Below, piece by piece: positions 45,343-53,649 of a stretch of DNA of 64,000 bases. The position numbers were made by a program, and so were the translations under genes. The first letter of the stretch is position 1. The number at the start of each line of letters is the position of its first letter. The stretch is from Nitrospira sp. GTDB lineage: Bacteria; Nitrospirota; Nitrospiria; Nitrospirales; Nitrospiraceae. Location of the stretch: the NCBI GenBank assembly GCA_024998625.1, contig JACOEL010000003.1, positions 1 through 64,000 of the forward strand, read 5' to 3'. The notes below the pieces were generated by a model, which had not been told where the DNA came from, searched no databases, and was given only the letters and a program-made list of their open reading frames with translations.

Positions 45343-46032
45343 ATGTTTCTTGAGCCCGAACGTGACCAGTCGAGCCGGGAGTTATCGGGAAAGGCGCAGC
45401 CGTTTCCGGTGCCGGAGCGCATTCCGTTGTTTCCCCTTCCCAACGTCGTCTTCTTTCCAAAAACCTATCTGCCGCTCCATGTCTTCGAACCGCGCTACCG
45501 TCAGATGGTAGCGGATGCGGCAGCGGGAGGGCAATGCATCGGGATGGCGTTGCTGAAAGAAGGGTGGGAAGAACAGTATGACGGGAATCCCCCGATTTTT
45601 TCGATCGGTTGCGTCGGACGGTTGGCCAGTATACAAGCCTTGCCGGACGGCCGCTCGAACATTCTCCTCCAAGGCATTGAGCGGTACGAAATACATGAAG
45701 AGTTTTATGACAAAAGTTATCGAGAAGCCCGGGTCACACTGAAGCCGCGGGACGGTGCTGTCTCGATGGAGCCGGCGCTCCGTCGCTATCTGACCGAGGT
45801 GCTCGGCGAATATCTCAAGGCCGATGAGGAAGCCTCGCCGCTGCACAGCCTGGTGCGGCCCGATGTGACCGACGAGGTGTTCGTGAATTCCCTCTCGACG
45901 TATCTTGACTGTACCCCGCTGGAGAAGCAGTTTTTGCTGGAAGCGGACCAAGTGCCGCAGCAGGCCCGTCGCCTCAGCGACCTCATCCAATTCAAGTTGG
46001 TGGAGCGGCGCGGTGCCGGAGGGTGGGGCTGA
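45343..46032 (+). CDS. Stand-alone LON substrate-binding-domain protein
   Basis: The 229 residues correspond to the N-terminal (LAN) domain of Lon protease without ATPase or peptidase domains. Typical motifs are PLFPLPNVVFFPKTYLPLHV, FEPRYRQMV, and GCVGRLASIQALPDGRSNI. Similar single-domain proteins occur in many bacteria, with uncharacterised function. The stop overlaps the ABC ATPase start by TGATG, suggesting coupling to the transporter. Confidence 0.9.
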   Translation: MFLEPERDQSSRELSGKAQPFPVPERIPLFPLPNVVFFPKTYLPLHVFEPRYRQMVADAAAGGQCIGMALLKEGWEEQYDGNPPIFSIGCVGRLASIQALPDGRSNILLQGIERYEIHEEFYDKSYREARVTLKPRDGAVSMEPALRRYLTEVLGEYLKADEEASPLHSLVRPDVTDEVFVNSLSTYLDCTPLEKQFLLEADQVPQQARRLSDLIQFKLVERRGAGGWG

Positions 46033-47003
46033 TGTCGCGGGCGGTCGCCATCGAGGTGTCGCATCTCGGGAAAACGTACGACAAGGTACGAGCCGTCGAT
46101 GATCTATCCTTTCAGGTCTATGCGGGAGAGATATTCGGTTTGCTTGGCCCGAACGGCGCCGGTAAGAGTACCACTCTCCGTATCCTGATCACGCTGCTCC
46201 ATCCCACATCCGGGTCGGCGACGATTCTCGGTATGGATTCGGTGAAGGAGGCCGACCGTGTCAGAAAGACGATCGGGTACGTGCCTCAGGAGCGGGCCAT
46301 CGATCGGTTCCTGACGGGGCGGGAACATCTCGAGTTGCTCGCCGATCTCTATCACCTGTCGCCTGAAGATGCATCCAGGCGTATCCCCCAATTATTGAAG
46401 CTGGTGGAATTAGAGCAGCAGGCCGATCGTCCGGCCAAGACCTATTCCGGCGGCATGAAACGGAAGTTGGATATTGCCTGCGGTCTCTTGCCCGATCCAA
46501 AGATCCTCTTTCTCGACGAGCCGACGCTCGGGTTGGATGTCCAAAGCCGGTTGCGCATCTGGGATCATGTCCGTGCCATGCGGGAGCGAGGCATTACCGT
46601 CGTCATGACCACCAACTATCTGGATGAGGCCGATCAGCTCTGTGACCGGATCGCCATCATCGACGGCGGGCGGATCAAGGCGCTGGGCGCTCCCAATGAG
46701 TTGAAAGTCGGGCTGGGTGGGGATTTGGTGTCGCTCACCGTGCGAGAACATGACCGTGTCGAGTTGCTTGCGGCGGCGGTGAAAAATCTCCCGGCCATTC
46801 GAGCCGTCACGACCACGCCCACCGGGCTGGATATTCGGGTCGATTCACCGGAGAAGGCGCTGCCCGCCATTCTCGACGCGGCGAACCGCCTGACATGTCA
46901 GCTTGAGTTCATCGACTATCACCGGCCCCGACTGGATGATGTGTTTATCGCCCATACGGGGCGGTCCATCAAGGACGACCAGCCGAAGGCGGAGAGTCCA
47001 TAA
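46032..47003 (+). CDS. ABC transporter ATP-binding protein, drug-resistance type
   Basis: The 323-residue ATPase has Walker A GPNGAGKST at about residue 40, signature YSGGMKRKLDIA near 137 and Walker B ILFLDEPTLGLD near 157. The C-terminal 90 residues match the DrrA-type extension (LAAAVKNLPAIRAV; PEKALPAILDAANRLTC; RPRLDDVFI). It pairs with the ABC-2 permease encoded next, probably exporting a hydrophobic compound. ATG 46032 is the overlap start. Confidence 0.93.
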   Translation: MSRAVAIEVSHLGKTYDKVRAVDDLSFQVYAGEIFGLLGPNGAGKSTTLRILITLLHPTSGSATILGMDSVKEADRVRKTIGYVPQERAIDRFLTGREHLELLADLYHLSPEDASRRIPQLLKLVELEQQADRPAKTYSGGMKRKLDIACGLLPDPKILFLDEPTLGLDVQSRLRIWDHVRAMRERGITVVMTTNYLDEADQLCDRIAIIDGGRIKALGAPNELKVGLGGDLVSLTVREHDRVELLAAAVKNLPAIRAVTTTPTGLDIRVDSPEKALPAILDAANRLTCQLEFIDYHRPRLDDVFIAHTGRSIKDDQPKAESP

Positions 47004-47032
47004 GGTTTGGTGAGGAGCGCTGTGAAGGGTCT

Positions 47033-47812
47033 ATGAAAGAATATTGGCAGGAAATCAGGGCGTTGACGATGCGCTGGGTGCGGCGGCTGAGCCGGGAAAA
47101 GTTCAGCATGCTTTTTACCCTGGTTCAGCCGATGCTGTTCTGGCTGATCTTCTTCGGCAATCTGTTCCAACGCGCCGCGGACATGCAGGTAACGCAGGCG
47201 TCGAGCTACATCAGCTTTCTGACCGCCGGGGTGATCGTCATGACGGTGTTGAACAACGGATTGGCCGGAGGGGTGGATCTGCTCTTCGATAAGGAGAACG
47301 GGTTTCTCGAACGGCTGATGTCCACACCGATTCACCGCACCTCGGTGATCCTGAGCCGTTTCATTTTTGTGATGACCATCACGTCGCTGCAAGTGTTGGT
47401 CATTCTTGGTGTGGCCTGGTTGTTCGGGGTGCAGCCGGTCACCGGGTTGTTGGGGGTGGCGACGATCTTGTTCATCGGCATGATGTTCGGTGTCGGGCTG
47501 ACGGCGATTTCCATGGCCATGGCCTTTTCAGTGAAAAGCCACGGCGATTTTTTCTCGGTCCTCGGCTTTCTCTCTCTGCCCATGATTTTCCTCAGTTCGG
47601 CCCTGGTGCCGCTCGCGGCGATGCCGGGCTGGATGGGTTTTCTCGCGCAGTTTAACCCCATGACCTGGGCGATTGATGCCGTGCGGCCGCTCATTTTGCA
47701 CGGATGGGCTGAAGCCTTGCCCCATGTCGTCATGGTCATCGGGGTGATGGTGCTGTTCGATGCGCTGTGCCTCTATGGCGGCGCGCGGGCTTTCCGGCGG
47801 GCGATCGGGTAA
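47033..47812 (+). CDS. ABC-2 type transporter permease
   Basis: The 259-residue protein has six hydrophobic helices and DrrB-family features: EKFSMLFTLVQPMLFWLIF, SSYISFLTAGVIVMTVLNN, LMSTPIHRTSVILSRFIF and LSLPMIFLSSALVPLAAMP. It forms the membrane part of the exporter with the preceding ATPase. Substrate unknown. Confidence 0.92.
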   Translation: MKEYWQEIRALTMRWVRRLSREKFSMLFTLVQPMLFWLIFFGNLFQRAADMQVTQASSYISFLTAGVIVMTVLNNGLAGGVDLLFDKENGFLERLMSTPIHRTSVILSRFIFVMTITSLQVLVILGVAWLFGVQPVTGLLGVATILFIGMMFGVGLTAISMAMAFSVKSHGDFFSVLGFLSLPMIFLSSALVPLAAMPGWMGFLAQFNPMTWAIDAVRPLILHGWAEALPHVVMVIGVMVLFDALCLYGGARAFRRAIG

Positions 47813-47838
47813 ATGCGATTGCGCAGCGGAGACCTTCC

Positions 47839-48699
47839 ATGTTCGTGAATGAAAGCCAAATCCGTGCGTTGATCCGACTCCTCGGTGATGAGGATGAACG
47901 GATCGTCAAGACGATCAGCGGGAAGCTCATCGATTTCGGCGACTCCGCCGTGCCGCTCTTGCAAGAAGCGGAGATCGAGCAACCGGAGATGGCCGATCGT
48001 ATCGTCACGGTGCTGGAGGAAATCCGTGGGACCAGGCTGGAGGAAGAGCTTCGTGATCTCATCGCCCTTCCTGAAGATCACATCGATCTTGAAACCGGGG
48101 CCTTCCTGTTGGCGCGGTATGCCTATCCGACCCTTGACGTCCAAAGCTATCAGCGGCAGTTGGATCGCATGGCCCAGGATGTCCGGGAACAGATCGGATC
48201 CCGGGTCTCGGGGGAGGAGACCGTCAAGGCGCTCAATCGTTACCTGTTCACGGAAGCGGGCTTTCGAGGAAACACCAAGAACTACTATGAGGTCGAAAAC
48301 AGTTATCTCAACTGTGTGATGGACCGCCGAACGGGAATCCCGATCAGTCTGTCGACCGTGTATCTGCTCATTGGAAAGCGGTTGCACCTGCCGGTGCAGG
48401 GGATCGGCATGCCGGGCCACTTCCTCGTCAAGTTCGACTCCGATCGGTATAAGATCTTCATCGATTGTTTCAACGGGGGCGCGCTGCTGACGGAAAAAAA
48501 CTGCGCCCGTTTCCTGACGGAGGCCGGCTACGGATTCGAAGACCGGTTTCTCCAGAAGAGTCCCACTCGCGCGATTCTCGCCCGCATGGTCAAGAATCTA
48601 CTCGCCATCTACAACAAGCTCGATGAGCCGCTGAAAAAGACCCGCCTGCCTCGCTTCATTGAAATATTGGGCTGTGAGCAACGGGAAGAAGGACTGTAG
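47839..48699 (+). CDS. Transglutaminase-like SirB1 family protein
   Basis: The 286-residue protein has a HEAT-like helical N-terminus (ESQIRALIRLLGDEDERIVK) and a Transglut_core2 domain with NYYEVENSYLNCVMDRRTG, IPISLSTVYLLIG and GIGMPGHFLVKF. The Cys and His positions of the fold are present (LNC; PGHF). The role of this family is not well defined. It sits last in the operon after a LON-domain protein and an ABC transporter. ATG 47839 is preceded by GCGGAG; the frame overlaps the permease upstream. Confidence 0.85.
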   Translation: MFVNESQIRALIRLLGDEDERIVKTISGKLIDFGDSAVPLLQEAEIEQPEMADRIVTVLEEIRGTRLEEELRDLIALPEDHIDLETGAFLLARYAYPTLDVQSYQRQLDRMAQDVREQIGSRVSGEETVKALNRYLFTEAGFRGNTKNYYEVENSYLNCVMDRRTGIPISLSTVYLLIGKRLHLPVQGIGMPGHFLVKFDSDRYKIFIDCFNGGALLTEKNCARFLTEAGYGFEDRFLQKSPTRAILARMVKNLLAIYNKLDEPLKKTRLPRFIEILGCEQREEGL

Positions 48700-48701
48700 C
48701 A

Positions 48702-48820
48702 GGACGCTGAAAAATCCCGCCTGCTGCGTTCTCGCTTCGTTCAGATCCTCAACGTACCGCAGAGGTACGCCTCAGCTCTTCACTCGCTGCGGCCTTGCTG
48801 GACGGGCTTTTTGAGCATCT
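48702..48820. repeat. Intergenic palindromic repeat, copy B
   Basis: The 119-bp element begins GGACGCTGAAAAATCCCG and ends with the matching CGGGCTTTTTGAGCATC. Inside is a smaller palindrome, AACGTACCGCAGAGGTACG. The core (TCGCTTCGTTCAGATCCTC; CTTCACTCGCTGCGGCCTTG) is shared with copy A at 8628, but the outer arms differ in sequence while staying self-complementary. It starts two bases after a stop codon, as copy A does. Confidence 0.8.
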
Positions 48821-48888
48821 TGCTCGTCTGCTCTCGCCAGCGTGCCTCTCTCTTTTGTGTTCTAGAACGTACCACCGACGGTTCCTGG

Positions 48889-49647
48889 CTACGCTTTGAG
48901 CTTGAGTAGATCCCGCGCCATCCGGATGTGTCCTGAGAAATAGTTTCCCGCCTGTGCGCAGACGTCATACCGTTCCGCAATCGGATAAAAATGGGACAGT
49001 ACAAGTTGGTGGATGCCGGCTTCCTGCGCGACGCGGCCGCAGAGCCCGGCGTGGAGGTGTCCTGCGCCTGGGCGGTTTTCCGGAAAGGAACAGTCCAGGA
49101 TGGCGAGATCTGCCTCGTGGCAGAGACGGACCAGGTTGTCGCAATAGAGGGAATCTCCCGAATAGGTCACGACATGGTCCTGGTATTCGATCCGGTAGCC
49201 TACGCAATGCAGTCGGGGCGCATGGGCCACGGTCCCGGGCTTGATGCGGGTGTCGCCGAGGCGGAAGCTGCGATCGGAGACCTCTCGAATCGTGACGCGA
49301 AACGGCGCGTGGTCGAAACTCGGAAATGTGGTCATCATTGCGCGCATTAGCGTGGCCGTGCCATGCGGACCGATCAGGGTCAACGGAGGTCTGGTGCCGC
49401 CTTGGTACTTGCAGAAGATGACGGCGTCAAAGAAGAAGGGAATAAAGTCCGCAAAGTGGTCGGCGTGGAAATGAGAAAACAAAATATGTGTAATCCGGTG
49501 CCGATCGACGCCGCTGGTGATCAAGTTACTGAGCGTGCGCGGGCCGAAGTCGAGCAGAAATGTCTGGTCGGTTTGAACCAGGTACCCGGCGGCGGCGCGT
49601 TTGGGGTGGATATTGGTCCCCGATCCCAGCACCGTGACCCGGATCAT
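48889..49647 (-). CDS. Metallo-beta-lactamase-fold hydrolase, RNase Z-like
   Basis: The 252-residue protein has the metal-binding HFHADH motif near residue 59 and later histidines and aspartates (YSGDSLYC; CSFPENRP; LSHFYP). The N-terminus VTVLGSGTNIHPKR is that of the RNase Z/phosphodiesterase branch. The substrate is not evident; tRNA 3' processing would need the longer RNase Z arm, which is not obvious here. It overlaps the MarR gene by ATGA, so both are made together. Confidence 0.88.
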   Translation of the reverse strand: MIRVTVLGSGTNIHPKRAAAGYLVQTDQTFLLDFGPRTLSNLITSGVDRHRITHILFSHFHADHFADFIPFFFDAVIFCKYQGGTRPPLTLIGPHGTATLMRAMMTTFPSFDHAPFRVTIREVSDRSFRLGDTRIKPGTVAHAPRLHCVGYRIEYQDHVVTYSGDSLYCDNLVRLCHEADLAILDCSFPENRPGAGHLHAGLCGRVAQEAGIHQLVLSHFYPIAERYDVCAQAGNYFSGHIRMARDLLKLKA

Positions 49648-50102
49648 GCCTTTGGCTTCTCCTGAAAGCTCCGGTGGAGGCGGCGGAGGAGCGTGCGCAA
49701 TTGCTCCGCCTCTGTGGCGGTGAGCGCCCGTTCGAAAAAGGGACGTAGAAAGGCGATGTGGGCCGCAAATGTTTTCTTGAACAGGCGGTCGCCTTTCTCG
49801 GTCAGGCAGATACGCGTACTTCGTCGGTCGTCGGCCACCGGCGTGCGTCGAATCAGTCCCTTATCCTCAAGGCGGTCCAGCACGCCGGTCAGCGTCCCCT
49901 TGGTCACCAGGGTGGCGGTGGAGAGCTCGGCGCAGGTCAGCCCTTTGGTATCGCCCAAAGTAGCAATCACGTCGAATTGCGAAGGGGTCAGCTTCAACGA
50001 ACGCACGTGACGGCTATCCATGCGCCAAAAGGCGAGGTAGGTTTCGACCAACGGGCGCAGGACTTTGAGGTGCGGGTCGTCTTTGAGGTCGGGTAATTCC
50101 AT
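49644..50102 (-). CDS. MarR-family transcription regulator
   Basis: The 152-residue winged-helix protein has LTPSQFDVIATLGDTKG, the recognition helix CAELSTATLVTKGTLTGVLDRLEDKGLI split across residues about 57-85, and a wing RTPVADDRRSTRICLTEKG, all typical of MarR repressors. It is translated with the metallo-hydrolase and may respond to a small ligand. The target promoter is not identifiable by eye. Confidence 0.9.
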   Translation of the reverse strand: MELPDLKDDPHLKVLRPLVETYLAFWRMDSRHVRSLKLTPSQFDVIATLGDTKGLTCAELSTATLVTKGTLTGVLDRLEDKGLIRRTPVADDRRSTRICLTEKGDRLFKKTFAAHIAFLRPFFERALTATEAEQLRTLLRRLHRSFQEKPKA

Positions 50103-50191
50103 CGCGCGCGCAGCCTAATCATCCCATCGGATGGCTGTCAAGAGTCGGCCCCCGAAGGTTGCGTTGACGCCGCACAGATCGTCCCCCTATC

Positions 50192-50836
50192 ATGTCGCCT
50201 GCCATGCCTCGTCACGCGCAATCCGGCCAAGCCAATCTGACCACGATTCTCTTCCTGCTGGGTCTTGTGGTATCCGGCGTCTGGGTATGGAAGCGTCTGT
50301 CGCCGGACCTGCAGGACCTCATCATCGACCAGGCGCTTCCCCTGGCCGCTCTGTCGCTTACGGTACTGGCGGCGGTGTGGATCCTCATTGGAAAGATCGT
50401 GAAACGCCGGCGACGGAACCAGCAACGGGCTCGGCTGATCAAGCTGTTCGAGAGCCAGACCTCCTCCGAAAAACGGCTCAAGCTGGCATTCGCGGTGATC
50501 GAGGTGAACGAATACAGGCGAGTGGGGCTCGAGTCGATCGCGTCGGAACTCCAGGAATTATTTGTGACGACCCTCAAGCGGGCGTTGGGAGACAAGCAAC
50601 ATCAGGTACGGGGAATGGCGGCAAGCCACCTGGGAGTAATCGGCGACGACGCGGCTGTGGCCCATCTCCTGGCGGCCTTGGAAGATGACCATGCCTATGT
50701 GCGATCCAGCGCGGCATTGGGCCTCGGTCGGTTGCGAGCCACGGCGGCCAAGGACAAGTTGGCCTATGTCAGCAAGGAAGACTGGGATCAAACGGTGCGG
50801 AGTCGGGCACGCGAGGCGTTGGAGCGTATCCGGTGA
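50192..50836 (+). CDS. Membrane-anchored HEAT-repeat protein
   Basis: The 214-residue protein has two hydrophobic helices at the N-terminus (TTILFLLGLVVSGVWVW; LPLAALSLTVLAAVWILIG), then basic residues. The C-terminal half is built of HEAT/PBS-lyase-type repeats (HQVRGMAASHLGVIGDDAAV; VRSSAALGLGRLRA). It probably scaffolds a partner at the inner membrane. The start at 50192 is not certain. Confidence 0.75.
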   Translation: MSPAMPRHAQSGQANLTTILFLLGLVVSGVWVWKRLSPDLQDLIIDQALPLAALSLTVLAAVWILIGKIVKRRRRNQQRARLIKLFESQTSSEKRLKLAFAVIEVNEYRRVGLESIASELQELFVTTLKRALGDKQHQVRGMAASHLGVIGDDAAVAHLLAALEDDHAYVRSSAALGLGRLRATAAKDKLAYVSKEDWDQTVRSRAREALERIR

Positions 50837-50872
50837 GAAGCCGCAGAGTGGGCGGGGCAGATGATCGAACGA

Positions 50873-51706
50873 TTACGCGGCCCATTCGAGCAGCACGATT
50901 TCAGGCGGGCAATTCAACCGCATGGGCATGACCGACCAGCCGATCCCACGGTTTACATAGAGCCGGTGGTTGCCTTTGGTATATATGCCGTTCGTTCGTC
51001 CATGGCAACCGGGGGGGAGCCAGAACGTGCGAATAGAGGGGATACGCCACTGGCCGGCATGGCTGTGTCCGCAGAGGGTCAAGTCCACGTGGTGGTCAGG
51101 CGCGAGCTGGTCCAGGATATTCGGCGCATGCGCCAGCACGAGGGTGAACCGTCCCGCTCGCGGTGAGGGAATGCAACGGAGATCCGCGCGGTGTAGCGAT
51201 GGATCGTCCAGCCCGACAATCGCCAGTTCACCTGTATCCATCGGCAGAAACGTGACCTGGTTGAGCAGCAGCGTAATCTTGCGCCGGTCGAAGTGCTCGG
51301 CGAATTCATCCACGTGGACACCACTGTAGTGGTCGTGATTGCCGAGCGTGACGAAGACCGGTGCGAGACGCCGGAGTTCCGTCAGGAAGCGAAGCATATG
51401 CGGCAGACCGTCGCGGACATTCAGAAGGTCGCCGGTGATAAAGATCCAATCCGGCCTGAGCTCGGCCACGGCGAGGACGAGCGCACGATGCCGAGGGCGG
51501 TAACGGTCAAGATGCAGATCGCTGAGATGCACGGCGCGCTGTCCCGCCAGCGGAGCATGGACGAGGGGGAGGCGAGTAATGGCCGGTGCGGACAGCCCGA
51601 TTTCGAGCCCCGGCATCACATTGAACAGATGATGAAAGGGGCGGCTCAGCCAGTGGCCGATCCAGACACGCGTCAGCTCCTGCCACCGCATCAAGGGGGA
51701 GATCAT
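50873..51706 (-). CDS. Metallophosphoesterase
   Basis: The 277-residue calcineurin-like phosphoesterase has the five blocks DLHLDRYRPRH, ITGDLLNVRDG, TLGNHDHYSG, LVLAHAPN and LCGHSHAGQWRIP. It is of the YkuE/YaeI type, some of which act on lipid A or peripheral phospholipids. The N-terminus has a weakly hydrophobic amphipathic segment that may touch the membrane. It overlaps the next gene by four bases. Confidence 0.9.
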   Translation of the reverse strand: MISPLMRWQELTRVWIGHWLSRPFHHLFNVMPGLEIGLSAPAITRLPLVHAPLAGQRAVHLSDLHLDRYRPRHRALVLAVAELRPDWIFITGDLLNVRDGLPHMLRFLTELRRLAPVFVTLGNHDHYSGVHVDEFAEHFDRRKITLLLNQVTFLPMDTGELAIVGLDDPSLHRADLRCIPSPRAGRFTLVLAHAPNILDQLAPDHHVDLTLCGHSHAGQWRIPSIRTFWLPPGCHGRTNGIYTKGNHRLYVNRGIGWSVMPMRLNCPPEIVLLEWAA

Positions 51707-52368
51707 TCCATCACTCGATTGAGATGGGCCTTGTCTGCAGTGGTGACGCGGTAGCCCTGGTCGTACAGTTTGCCCATGCCGGTCATGAGCGCTTCCATGC
51801 CCCGGCCTTCATGCAGGGAGTCGAAGCTGGAGGTGAGGGAACGCAGATGGGCATCCGTTCCAAGAGACGGTTCAGAGGCCAGGTTCAGGGCCGTGAGCAT
51901 GTCGTGCAGTTCGCGGGTGCTGTAGGTCGAATTATCGTCGCCGTCGCCCACCAGGGCGAACTCGTAAAAGGTCAGGCTGAGGGAGAGAAACGCCTGGGTG
52001 CGTTGGAAGTCGGCGCGAACGGCGTCGATCCCGCCTGGGTAACGTGTGCGGCAGTCGGAGCCTTCCTGCTCTGAAGAATCAGCGAAGATCCGTGGTGAAT
52101 TTGTCTGTCGGCTCCAGGCAATGTTCTGCACGGCAGGTGGGTCGGGTTTGTGTCGCTGCTGTTTATAGAACCAGGTCATGCATTGACTGGCCACGGCAAA
52201 GGCTTGCTTGTCGGTCTCAGTCTGGCGTTGGATGTGCTGGGTGAACCGGGCGAAGATATCGAGGCCGTTCAAGCGGGTTGCGGCCAGGGATGATGGCGCG
52301 AAGCCGGTCGTCATCGCGTAGCACAGTATCCAGACGGCCCAGTAGAGATGACTAAATCGGATCGACAT
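51703..52368 (-). CDS. Unknown periplasmic protein
   Basis: From ATG 52368 the product has 221 residues with a signal peptide (LYWAVWILCYAMTTGFA, cleavage near SLAA). The rest is polar and helical, with AFLSLSLTFYEFALVGDGDDN and HEGRGMEALMTGMGKLYDQGY. The frame is open upstream to 52425 but would place residues before the signal. I recognise no family. Coupled to the phosphoesterase by ATGA overlap. Confidence 0.65.
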   Translation of the reverse strand: MSIRFSHLYWAVWILCYAMTTGFAPSSLAATRLNGLDIFARFTQHIQRQTETDKQAFAVASQCMTWFYKQQRHKPDPPAVQNIAWSRQTNSPRIFADSSEQEGSDCRTRYPGGIDAVRADFQRTQAFLSLSLTFYEFALVGDGDDNSTYSTRELHDMLTALNLASEPSLGTDAHLRSLTSSFDSLHEGRGMEALMTGMGKLYDQGYRVTTADKAHLNRVME

Positions 52369-52489
52369 CGGAATCGTCTGCAGATAATTGCAGGAATCGT
52401 GAATGGTCTCGTTCGAGTATAACACGGGTCGTCACTGTGCCTACCCAAATGTCAGCAATGGTGCCCGATGAGGCACGAGAAGGAAACTT

Positions 52490-53542
52490 ATGCCGCCTCT
52501 GTCCTGGCTCGATGACACCGTGCCCTATTTGACGGCCTCGGTTCCCGCCCTCGGAGGCCGGGTCCGCAGTACTCCGGATGATTTTTGTGTGGAGGAACGA
52601 CCACTGTATCTGCCTTGCGGCGAAGGTGAGCATCTGTATATCCGGGTAAAAAAACGAGGGCTGTCCACACCGGATCTCGTCTTGCGACTTGCCTCCCAGC
52701 TCCACGTGAAAGCCCGGAGTATCGGAGTGGCCGGGCTGAAAGATGCGCAGGCGGTGACGATGCAGATGCTGTCATTGCAGGGAGTGAAGGCCGAAACCGT
52801 CGCAGCAGTCCCTACCGACGAGCGGTTGCTGACGCTGGAGGTGCTGGGGCGCCATCGCAACCGGCTTCGTAAGGGGCATCATGCGGGCAACCAGTTTCGC
52901 CTGGTGATCCGGGATGTCCGGGAGCGCAGCGAAGACGACCTGCAACAGTTGTTCGATGAACTCCTGCGGCGGGGCGTCCCCAACTATTTCGGCCCGCAAC
53001 GGCAAGGGCGATCGGGGATGAACTTTCAATTGGGTGCCGAGTTGCTCCAGGACGCGGCCCGCCGGAACAAGATGCCTCGCAATAAACGCATCTGGTTCAT
53101 GAATGCCTATCAGTCCCATGTGTTTAACCGCATCGTCGCCAAACGGATCGAGAGCATCGACCGGGTGTTTCTGGGCGATTGGGCGATGAAATCGGACAAC
53201 GGGGCCTGTTTTCCCGTGGAGCAGCCGGAGGTCGAGCAGCCACGTGCCGACCGATTTGAGATCAGTCCGACCGGACCACTCTTCGGCTCCCGCGCACCCT
53301 GGGCGACGGGAATCCCGGGTGACATTGAAGGGGCCGTGGCGGCTGAGCTGGGCACCACGCCGGAGCTCCTGTCGAAGGCCGGCGCCGAATGTGGATTCCG
53401 CGGCGAACGGCGAGCCCTGCGTGTCCGTCTCAACGAGTTGTCCTGGTCGCTGGAGGGCAATGTGTTGACCCTGTCCTTCTGGCTTCCTCCGGGTTCCTAC
53501 GCCACGAGCGTCTTGCGTGAAGTGGTGAAGAAAAGCGACTGA
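52490..53542 (+). CDS. truD: tRNA pseudouridine(13) synthase
   Basis: It isomerises uridine 13 in tRNA-Glu and some others. The 350-residue protein has the family's opening DFCVEERPLYLPCGEGEHLY and the catalytic Asp in GLKDAQA at about residue 82. NYFGPQRQGRSGMNFQLG is the other diagnostic block, with the TRUD-insertion region between. AGAAGGAAAC precedes the ATG. Confidence 0.95.
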   Translation: MPPLSWLDDTVPYLTASVPALGGRVRSTPDDFCVEERPLYLPCGEGEHLYIRVKKRGLSTPDLVLRLASQLHVKARSIGVAGLKDAQAVTMQMLSLQGVKAETVAAVPTDERLLTLEVLGRHRNRLRKGHHAGNQFRLVIRDVRERSEDDLQQLFDELLRRGVPNYFGPQRQGRSGMNFQLGAELLQDAARRNKMPRNKRIWFMNAYQSHVFNRIVAKRIESIDRVFLGDWAMKSDNGACFPVEQPEVEQPRADRFEISPTGPLFGSRAPWATGIPGDIEGAVAAELGTTPELLSKAGAECGFRGERRALRVRLNELSWSLEGNVLTLSFWLPPGSYATSVLREVVKKSD

Positions 53543-53649
53543 CCAACGGGCCTCATTCCTTCCAGTAGATGGTAGAATCTACAGAGTCAGGCATGTGCCA
53601 CCCGGACGCCTTCCGCTCCGGCGCCGGCACGAGTCGTGAGAGGTTCGTC

